NCBI GenBank assembly: GCA_032173965.1
Contig: CM063288.1
Location: 19,937,501-20,001,500 of the forward strand
DNA length: 64,000 nt
Direction of reading: 5' to 3'
Source: Sitta carolinensis
Taxonomy: Eukaryota > Chordata > Aves > Passeriformes > Sittidae
The notes below the pieces were generated by a model. That model was not told the origin of the DNA, searched no databases, and saw only the letters and a list, made by a program, of their open reading frames with translations. Of this stretch, positions 61,101 through 64,000 are shown piece by piece. The first letter of the stretch is position 1. Every line of letters begins with the position of its first letter. The position numbers and the translations under genes were made by a program.

Positions 61101-64000
61101 AGAGTTCTTTTAATCAATGCAACAAAAGGTTTGGGAATCCAAAAGTGTTATTACAGAATCATTTTCACTTGATACATATACAATCTATACACTGTTCAGA
61201 AAAGTCATCAGGATGAATAGCAGCCTTACCAGGTAGGAATGGTCCAGGTGAGTCCGTTGTAGGTATCGGGAGCTCGTCGAGAATATTCTGCACCCTCTTT
61301 TCTAAGGTTGAGAGTCCTGTGAAGTCCTGTACCACAAGCACACGCCCAGCATCATTGGTAATGACCTGTAGTTGGTCCCTGTCCACGTTCCTGGCTCCAA
61401 CACCCAGAGGTTTGATGTTTGTGGAAGTGATCACTCTGGCAGGTCTGTCCACGTCATCCTGGGACCTGTCTCCAAGGATGACGACCAGGTGCTGGGGCAC
61501 TCCATCTTCTATCCTGCTCCCCGCAGACTTGATGAAGTACTTCTTCACCACAAAGTCCAGGGCTTTGCCAACGTTTAGGGGGGACCCACCTCTAAGCCTC
61601 AAGCGGCGGATGGCTTCCAGGACGGCATTTTTGGACTTGTGTGTCTTCAAGTAGAACTCGGGGAAGACACCATTGCTGAACTGCACCACCCCAATCCGCA
61701 CTTTGTTTGGCCCCACTTCCAGCTGCTGGACAATTCTGCTGATGAAATCCCGAATATGAGCGAGCCCATCTGACTGAACGCTGTCAGAGCTGTCAATGAG
61801 GAACACTATATCCTTTTCATCTCCAGAAACATCTGTGGGGAAGCGAGAAGAGAGGAAATTTATTGGCATGTCAACACTTTGCTTTAGCTTTGCTGGAGGA
61901 TTTCTGTGTTATCTGCTGTCATGTGAGGTAAAACCACGTGGCATATTTTGGCTAACTTTAGGCATGGTGCTCTGGGGAGCCTCTCCAAAAGGGCCTGAGT
62001 GAAAGTGGGAATGTGTGCCTAGTATTTGAAGCGTGCATTACTCAGAGCCTTACCTGTTTCATTCATTAATACTCTTCTCTGGATTTGTCAATGTTTCCAG
62101 CTTTATTTTGCCCCAGATTTATGCCTCTTTCCTAGGGAGCTGCCAAGTGGGAATAGGCAATTGTATACATTGTGTGTTTGAATTGAAATTGACCCAAATA
62201 GGTGTCATGTTTAGGTACTTGACTTGAAAATCATAAGTTATAATGTATTTAGGTACTTGAGTAGAATCGCCATCTATCTAAAGCCTTCCTTCCAAAATTG
62301 TGCATGTCCTACAACTTTGGTTTTAACTAAGGAAAATCTTGACTTAAAGAGAAGGTTTTTTGGGCAATGTTTGTTTAAGTAGCAACCCAGAGAAAGCCAG
62401 TGCCTTACCTATGGGGGGCTGCACATCTCCCAGCAGCTTCCTGATTTGGTCCACAGTCAGGGTTTCAATTGGAGTCAGCAGCTTCTGCTCGAGGCTGGGC
62501 AGTTCCTGGAAGCTGGAGACTTGGAATACATATTCAGGACTAAGAGAAATCTGTATCATCTCTTCAGTGTCCACGTTCTTTGCTATCATCATAGGTGCCA
62601 CCCCACTTGCTTGACTTGGAGGGATGGGTACTCAAAGTCATCGTCGGACTTGCGGGAGGAGAGGATGACCAAGAACTGTGGGACGCCCTCCTCTATGCGG
62701 CTCCCGGAGGGCCGGGTGAAGATGGTCTTGGCCACGAACTCCAGGGCCTCCCCCACATTCACCAGCTGGCCACCCTTGGACCGCAGTTGCCTTACAGCGC
62801 TCTGCACCTCATCCTTGGTGGAGTGGGTGTTGAGCAGGAACTCCACGTGGGGATGCTCGCTGAACTGTACCACCGAGATCCTGGTGGTGTCAATGCCCAC
62901 GTCCAGGCTGTTCACGATCCTGCTGATGAGGTCACGGACGAGGTAGAACTCCTGGGCGGCGGAGCGGGAGCCGTCCACCAGGAACACGACATCCCTCTTC
63001 ACACCCGCTGCAGGAGAGAAGGCATTGGTCAGGAAAAGCACCAGGAATTGCTTATGGAGAGCAGCTAAGCTCATCATCTACACTGCTGACCCATGCCTCT
63101 GGCCATGGGGATGGTGCTCCTTGCCTCCCTGCCTGGGATGACTCCTGAGAGCCCCAGCAGGAAGCTCTGGGTTCAACCCAGAGACACAACCAGTCTGCCA
63201 GGTACATGTCAAGGGGTGCAAAAACAGCAACTTCCAGAGAAAAGGAAGTGAGAGGGATCAACAGGACACCCAGAACAATAATTCCTTGTGAGATCTCCAC
63301 CCAAGAAAATGTAGCCTGGTGGTAGTCCTTACTCAAGAGCAGGTTGCTTTACATTCAGAACCACCCCTTTCTTTGGCTTTGCCCTCTAAGAAAGATTCTA
63401 TCCTACTATTCTCTCAGCTTCTGCCTTTCCAGGATGACTTTTTGTTTCCTAATCAAGTGTTTTCTGCAGTGGTAATTCAGGTAATAAAGAGCCTGAATTA
63501 TTGCAGAATACCACACTGATAAATGGGGATCAAGGAAAGTGGTCCGGCTTAGAAGGGTAGAGTAGGCCAGTGAATTTCTGAGGGACTGGTCCAGGGTGGA
63601 TAATCTTCATCCCAGGCATATGCTTGGATTTCATGCCAAGGGACACCTGAAATGTAAGATCTGATCCTTCTCCTGATGCCTGCTTCCAATTTCCCTCTCC
63701 CCAGTGAATGAGGGAGGCAAAAGTAGGAAAAATTAACATGTCTTACATTTGGCAGAAAGCTGACCTTGATTTATGGTGGTGTGAAGGTGTCCCTGCAGCA
63801 TCTAAATGACACAATTTCCATTCCAGAAGGAACAGCATGGACTTAAAATCCATCCACTTAAAATAAGATTAAGGCACTAGCATCCACTTTGTGGGTCTTC
63901 CATGTGGGTACAGCATGGACCACCTTGAGGGATGGGCTTAAAGGTGGCTCAGTTTAATTGCACAGCTCCTACCAACTCTGAGTGCACCAACAGGGAGACC
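33345..64000 (-). CDS. COL6A3: Collagen alpha-3(VI) chain gene, 3' part (38 coding exons, runs off the window)
   Basis: This is a minus-strand gene. About 5.9 kb of coding sequence is recognisable as collagen VI alpha-3 by its domain order: VWA N4-N1, triple helix, VWA C1-C2, C3, FN3, Kunitz. Exons (plus coordinates, high to low) run from 62409-63007 (N4) down to 34183-34223 (stop TAG at 34183-34185). All have GT-AG borders and compatible phases except N4, which is 1 nt short. The protein is a secreted extracellular-matrix chain that assembles with alpha-1(VI) and alpha-2(VI) into beaded microfibrils. The N-terminal domains beyond N4, the signal peptide and the promoter lie past base 64000. 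Departures from the mammalian layout are an extra Kunitz domain and a short C3. The identification rests on recalled family sequence, not a search. Introns range from under 100 nt to about 2.8 kb and carry CR1 fragments. Confidence 0.97.
33363..33368 (-). terminator. Poly(A) signal AATAAA of COL6A3
   Basis: A canonical AATAAA on the minus strand lies about 815 nt after the stop codon, with GT-rich sequence downstream. It is the only exact minus-strand hexamer I noticed just beyond the coding end. Confidence 0.7.
34183..34223 (-). CDS. COL6A3: COL6A3 terminal coding exon and stop codon
   Basis: The coding part is 41 nt: GT finishes a glycine and is followed by [12 protein letters not shown] and TAG (34183-34185). 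The final Ile-Gly-Thr resembles the Met-Gly-Thr end of the mammalian chain. The acceptor is ccaccag at 34224-34225. The exon continues into the 3'UTR. Confidence 0.93.
34355..34525 (-). CDS. COL6A3: COL6A3 exon: C-terminal Kunitz domain (C5)
   Basis: This 171-nt phase 1-1 exon encodes [20 protein letters not shown] and continues to [10 protein letters not shown]. The six cysteines have canonical spacing 8-15-7-12-3, and [16 protein letters not shown] matches the mammalian C5 domain nearly residue for residue. P1 is Arg, followed by Asn. In mammals C5 is released after secretion as endotrophin (family knowledge). The acceptor is tttccacag and the donor is GTAAGA. Confidence 0.96.
35665..35775 (-). 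mobile_element. CR1 LINE fragment in a COL6A3 intron
   Basis: The strings accatagagtcattaaggtt, ggaaaagtcctctaag, gagtccaaccatttacc and tccaccactaaaccatg mark a reverse-complement CR1 between the last Kunitz exon and the linker exon. Confidence 0.85.
37287..37340 (-). CDS. COL6A3: COL6A3 exon: linker between the two Kunitz domains
   Basis: This 54-nt phase 1-1 exon encodes [18 protein letters not shown]. It joins the first Kunitz (ending LKP plus T) to the last (starting VLDVC) in frame. The acceptor lies in a cagcagcag run, so the exact first codon is uncertain by up to two residues. The donor is GTAACA. It includes a dibasic Lys-Arg pair. Confidence 0.85.
37456..37635 (-). CDS. COL6A3: COL6A3 exon: additional (first) Kunitz/BPTI domain
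   Basis: This 180-nt phase 1-1 exon encodes [20 protein letters not shown] and continues to [10 protein letters not shown]. All six Kunitz cysteines are present with spacings 9-15-7-12-3 (usual first spacing 8), and the [13 protein letters not shown] core is intact. The residue after the second cysteine, the P1 position in Kunitz inhibitors, is Lys and is followed by Asp. The borders are clean (atgcag acceptor, GTAAGT donor) and the phases match both neighbours, so the exon is very probably translated. Mammalian COL6A3 as I know it has only one Kunitz domain. Asp at P1' argues against strong trypsin inhibition (inference). Confidence 0.93.
39138..39212 (-). CDS. COL6A3: COL6A3 exon: linker after FN3
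   Basis: This 75-nt phase 1-1 exon encodes [20 protein letters not shown] and then EGPES. It corresponds to the Pro/Ser linker of the mammalian chain that contains STEPLA. In mammals the next residues start the single Kunitz domain. Here the join leads to an additional Kunitz exon. The acceptor is ctccacag and the donor is GTGAGT. Confidence 0.9.
40716..40970 (-). CDS. COL6A3: COL6A3 exon: fibronectin type III domain (C4)
   Basis: This 255-nt phase 1-1 exon begins [20 protein letters not shown] and contains the FN3 core: RW at strand [17 protein letters not shown], the sequon NLT, and [11 protein letters not shown] at strands E-F. It ends YTGSFST. The residues match the C4 FN3 module of alpha-3(VI). 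The acceptor is ccctgcag and the donor is GTGAGT. Confidence 0.95.
41363..41505 (-). mobile_element. CR1 LINE fragment in a COL6A3 intron
   Basis: The strings aaaatcacagaccagtttgg, gtcggaagggaccttcaaga, ccccctgccatggacaggga and ggttgctccaacc lie in the intron between C3 and FN3. Confidence 0.87.
42292..42560 (-). CDS. COL6A3: COL6A3 exon: C3, Ala/Thr/Ser-rich low-complexity segment
   Basis: This 269-nt exon (phase 2 in, 1 out) encodes [18 protein letters not shown] and similar Ala/Thr/Ser/Gly-rich sequence, ending AGGRRRHG. It has three NAT sequons and few lysines. All three minus-strand frames are nearly open here. I chose this frame because it has high G/C at third positions and joins both neighbours in phase, and because an acceptor (tctgctcag) with a clear pyrimidine tract precedes it. 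The alternative acceptor at 42589/42590 gives a Pro-rich frame that fails to join FN3 unless other sites shift. Mammalian C3 is longer and rich in Lys-Pro-Thr repeats, so this domain diverges strongly. It is probably an extended, O-glycosylated spacer (inference). Confidence 0.75.
42690..42808 (+). mobile_element. CR1 LINE 3' end in a COL6A3 intron
   Basis: The strings gcttggggcaacctggtcta, ctgcccatggcaaggggttg and ccagcccagactgttctgtg mark a sense CR1 end just upstream (in the transcript) of the C3 exon, antisense to the gene. Confidence 0.87.
43308..43416 (-). CDS. COL6A3: COL6A3 exon: C2-to-C3 linker
   Basis: This 109-nt exon (phase 1 in, 2 out) encodes [17 protein letters not shown], then LQNGQQ, and ends GQKA plus GT. 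The [12 protein letters not shown] segment follows C2 in alpha-3(VI) chains. I chose the donor GTGAGT (exon end 43308) over an overlapping GTGTGA two bases earlier in the transcript because it is stronger and gives an open join to C3. Confidence 0.92.
44476..45174 (-). CDS. COL6A3: COL6A3 exon: VWA domain C2
   Basis: This 699-nt phase 1-1 exon begins [20 protein letters not shown] and continues with the complete C2 VWA domain. The MIDAS motif is DSSES (DxSxS). Further family strings are [55 protein letters not shown] and [13 protein letters not shown]. It ends LLPSFIR. NSS is a possible N-glycosylation site. The acceptor is ttcctcag and the donor is GTAAGT. Confidence 0.96.
45654..45753 (-). 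CDS. COL6A3: COL6A3 exon: VWA domain C1, last part
   Basis: This 100-nt exon (phase 0 in, 1 out) encodes [16 protein letters not shown] and ends LLTCHICLG, with the last G split. NNT is an N-glycosylation sequon. The CHIC cysteines join the DVCDPDPRC stretch of the next exon, forming the C1-C2 cysteine linker. The acceptor is caccag and the donor is GTAAAG. Confidence 0.95.
46641..47134 (-). CDS. COL6A3: COL6A3 exon: VWA domain C1, main part
   Basis: This 494-nt exon (phase 1 in, 0 out) encodes [20 protein letters not shown] and continues to LTRALE. It contains [33 protein letters not shown] and [18 protein letters not shown]. The metal motif is DTSSG, which lacks the last serine. NLT is a potential N-glycosylation site. 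C1 and C2 nucleate trimerisation in collagen VI (family knowledge). The donor GAG/GTTGGA is weak but gives the phase required by the next exon. Confidence 0.95.
47289..47300 (-). CDS. COL6A3: COL6A3 12-nt microexon encoding CCY
   Basis: The exon is CT TGC TGC TAT G, flanked by ttcccacag and GTAAGT. With its neighbours it gives KCPCCYGPKECP, which matches the alpha-3(VI) C1 linker. Skipping it would keep frame (12 nt) but delete two cysteines. It is too short for most gene finders. Confidence 0.9.
47413..47449 (-). CDS. COL6A3: COL6A3 exon: C-terminal helix-flanking linker
   Basis: This 37-nt exon (phase 0 in, 1 out) encodes [12 protein letters not shown] just after the helix. Its two cysteines form part of the C-terminal inter-chain cluster. 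The acceptor is ctaaag and the donor is GTGAGT. The final C joins CT of the next microexon to make proline. Confidence 0.92.
47542..55639 (-). CDS. COL6A3: COL6A3 collagenous domain: 336 residues over 19 exons
   Basis: Phase-0 exons of 27-93 nt, mostly multiples of 9, encode Gly-X-Y repeats: 55547-55639, 55099-55152, 54099-54170, 53184-53210, 53023-53067, 52867-52920, 52638-52700, 52175-52240, 51433-51486, 50650-50685, 50063-50125, 49715-49777, 48971-49033, 48474-48536, 48241-48291, 48083-48118, 47924-47986, 47726-47788 and 47542-47574. From the first GQR to the last GES I count 336 residues, the length known for mammalian alpha-3(VI). The helix therefore appears complete, as needed for register with the alpha-1 and alpha-2 chains. 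RGD occurs once at the helix start (GQRGDRG), and GDRG and KGE motifs recur. Every exon has GT-AG borders. Three breaks of strict Gly-X-Y are described separately. Confidence 0.96.
48241..48291 (-). CDS. COL6A3: COL6A3 helix exon with a two-residue triplet
   Basis: This 51-nt exon encodes [17 protein letters not shown]. The third unit lacks its Y residue, a one-residue deletion in the repeat. The recalled mammalian sequence shows the same shortened unit, so it is probably a conserved imperfection. Confidence 0.93.
48971..49033 (-). CDS. COL6A3: COL6A3 helix exon whose first glycine position is alanine
   Basis: This 63-nt exon encodes [21 protein letters not shown]. The first triplet, where glycine is required, is GCT (Ala). 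The preceding exon ends in a full triplet (GPR), so the splice join cannot restore glycine. The borders (ttccag acceptor, GTATGT donor) are sound. Confidence 0.93.
51038..51168 (-). mobile_element. CR1 LINE fragment in a COL6A3 intron
   Basis: The strings tggaatcacagactggtttg, aagggaccttcaagaccatc and gttccaagcaccatccaacc mark a reverse-complement CR1 between two helix exons. Confidence 0.87.
52175..52240 (-). CDS. COL6A3: COL6A3 helix exon with a Gly-X-Y interruption
   Basis: This 66-nt exon is not a multiple of 9. It encodes GDS GAD, then the four-residue break NTQR, then [12 protein letters not shown]. The mammalian chain has a comparable break at this place as I recall it, so this looks like a conserved flexible point rather than an error. 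Confidence 0.94.
54099..54170 (-). CDS. COL6A3: COL6A3 helix exon with an intra-helical cysteine
   Basis: This 72-nt exon encodes eight triplets, including [15 protein letters not shown]. The single cysteine inside the helix (GCP) is a hallmark of collagen VI alpha-3 and stabilises tetramers by disulfide bonding (family knowledge). NGT is a potential N-glycosylation sequon in the helix. Confidence 0.95.
55547..55639 (-). CDS. COL6A3: COL6A3 exon: cysteine junction and start of the triple helix
   Basis: This 93-nt phase-0 exon encodes [16 protein letters not shown] and then the first five Gly-X-Y triplets ([15 protein letters not shown]). The four-cysteine knot just before the helix links chains during collagen VI trimer assembly (family knowledge). 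The acceptor is cctgcag and the donor is GTAGGT. Confidence 0.96.
56378..56425 (-). mobile_element. CR1 LINE tail remnant in a COL6A3 intron
   Basis: The string aatcatggaatgggctgggt, then tggaaaagactttaaa, is a short CR1 tail. Confidence 0.55.
56857..57002 (-). CDS. COL6A3: COL6A3 exon: VWA domain N1, last part, up to the triple-helix junction
   Basis: This 146-nt exon (phase 1 in, 0 out) encodes [16 protein letters not shown] and then [18 protein letters not shown]. It ends ELAEQL, directly before the cysteine-rich junction and collagen helix of the next exon. The acceptor is gctag and the donor is GTAAGT. Confidence 0.95.
57355..57433 (-). CDS. COL6A3: COL6A3 exon: VWA domain N1, middle part
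   Basis: This 79-nt exon (phase 0 in, 1 out) encodes [17 protein letters not shown] and continues to TLHSE. The string HFTDG is the VWA strand with the conserved aspartate. It joins in frame to both neighbours: the preceding exon ends in a full lysine codon, and the next supplies GA to finish a glycine. Confidence 0.94.
57919..58265 (-). CDS. COL6A3: COL6A3 exon: VWA domain N1, first part
   Basis: This 347-nt exon (phase 1 in, 0 out) starts [18 protein letters not shown] and ends SSPAGSTK. It holds the first half of the N1 VWA domain. Unlike N2-N4, each encoded by one exon, N1 is split over three exons. The metal motif is degenerate (DVSDV). The segment [18 protein letters not shown] and the later [10 protein letters not shown] match the alpha-3(VI) N1 pattern. 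The donor is GTGAGT and the acceptor is ctctcag. Confidence 0.95.
58325..58622 (-). mobile_element. CR1 LINE fragment in a COL6A3 intron
   Basis: The strings cacagaatcacagggttggt, ccatggcattgagtgccaca, gaaaaacttcttcctaatat and ccaaccccacctggctacaa mark a reverse-complement CR1 that reaches farther upstream than most here. Confidence 0.88.
59495..59770 (+). mobile_element. CR1 LINE fragment in a COL6A3 intron
   Basis: Diverged sense CR1: gtggtgaggccctggcacaa, ttccaggccaagttgaacag, gagcaatctgggacagtgga, then the tail gaattctctgattctgtgat. Confidence 0.82.
60233..60835 (-). CDS. COL6A3: COL6A3 exon: VWA domain N2
   Basis: A 603-nt phase 1-1 exon encodes a VWA domain that begins [18 protein letters not shown]. 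The metal site is DGSIN rather than DxSxS, a variant also present in the mammalian N2 domain as I recall it, so metal binding may be altered. Conserved stretches include [20 protein letters not shown] and [14 protein letters not shown]. The exon ends [12 protein letters not shown], where the cysteine lies in the linker to N1. The acceptor is ctttcag and the donor is GTAAGG. Confidence 0.96.
61230..61832 (-). CDS. COL6A3: COL6A3 exon: VWA domain N3
   Basis: A 603-nt phase 1-1 exon encodes one complete VWA domain. It begins [20 protein letters not shown] and ends PGPFLPG. The MIDAS motif DSSDS is complete, and the conserved strands GVVQFSN and [15 protein letters not shown] are present. The domain follows N4 and precedes N2 in the chain. 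N-domain VWA modules of alpha-3(VI) project from the microfibril bead and mediate assembly and ligand contacts (family knowledge). The acceptor is cccacag at 61833-61834 and the donor is GTAAGG next to 61230. Nothing is disrupted. Confidence 0.96.
62409..63007 (-). CDS. COL6A3: COL6A3 exon: VWA domain N4, carrying a 1-nt frameshift
   Basis: This single exon encodes a whole von Willebrand A domain. It starts after ctgcag with a phase-1 join ([13 protein letters not shown]) and ends PPI-G before GTAAGG. The MIDAS motif DGSRS (DxSxS) is intact, and the [14 protein letters not shown] strand typical of the alpha-3 N domains is present. The reading frame breaks once. The part upstream in the transcript reads to about ...QVKQVG in one frame, and the rest (VAPMMIAKN...[13 protein letters not shown]) continues in another. 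The break falls at a run of four C on the plus strand (62601-62604), where five would keep frame. Exon length (599) also fails the symmetric phase-1 rule that the sister N3 and N2 exons (603 each) obey. A sequencing or assembly indel is more likely than a broken gene, because every other exon is intact. Confidence 0.93.
63008..64000 (-). other. COL6A3 intron upstream of the N4 exon (partial)
   Basis: From the N4 acceptor to the window end I find no VWA-like coding sequence, so the N5 exon lies beyond base 64000. No repeat is evident. Confidence 0.7.

Noticed and set aside
62595..63068. 157-codon plus-strand frame opposite the N4 exon
   Set aside because: It is a shadow of the G+C-biased coding strand. 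The minus strand encodes a clear VWA domain.
1..64000. CRISPR array, operon, prophage or secretion-type system
   Set aside because: The window is vertebrate DNA with introns and LINEs. No regular spacer-repeat array or prokaryotic gene organisation exists.

Overview
The window is vertebrate nuclear DNA, almost certainly from a bird. The evidence is many short 5'-truncated CR1-type LINE fragments with the avian 3' ending, one solo endogenous-retrovirus LTR, short GT-AG introns, and a single large multi-exon gene whose protein matches collagen alpha-3(VI), COL6A3. There are no bacterial, phage, CRISPR or operon features.

Right half (about 33.35-64.0 kb, minus strand): the 3' half of COL6A3. 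I resolved 38 coding exons, each with GT-AG borders and compatible reading phase, apart from one 1-nt defect. In transcript order they encode VWA domains N4, N3, N2 and N1, a 336-residue Gly-X-Y triple helix in 19 exons, a cysteine linker that includes a 12-nt microexon, VWA domains C1 and C2, an Ala/Thr/Ser-rich C3 segment, an FN3 domain (C4), a linker, an extra Kunitz domain, a second linker, the usual C-terminal Kunitz domain (C5), a short tail, the stop codon and a 3'UTR with a poly(A) signal. The upstream part (N5 and beyond) lies past base 64000. The product is the long chain of the microfibril-forming collagen VI heterotrimer: the helix assembles with alpha-1 and alpha-2, the VWA domains mediate assembly and matrix binding, and the C-terminal modules are processed after secretion.

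Left half (1 to about 33.3 kb): downstream intergenic DNA in which I can support no protein-coding gene. It holds CR1 fragments in both orientations, a solo LTR (14.44-14.90 kb), a minisatellite next to a large imperfect inverted repeat (19.55-20.81 kb), a dispersed direct repeat (16.76 and 20.79 kb), a second inverted duplication (27.43-27.70 against 29.42-29.73 kb) enclosing a CpG-rich patch with an RFX-type X-box, a long polypyrimidine tract (23.28-23.74 kb), four pure A/T runs longer than 40 nt, and a CpG-rich, promoter-like block (31.39-31.94 kb).

The observations most worth checking are the tandem second Kunitz domain of COL6A3, a 1-nt frameshift in the N4 exon at a C4 run, a Gly-to-Ala break in the collagen repeat, and the strand-asymmetric inverted repeat at 19.8-20.8 kb.
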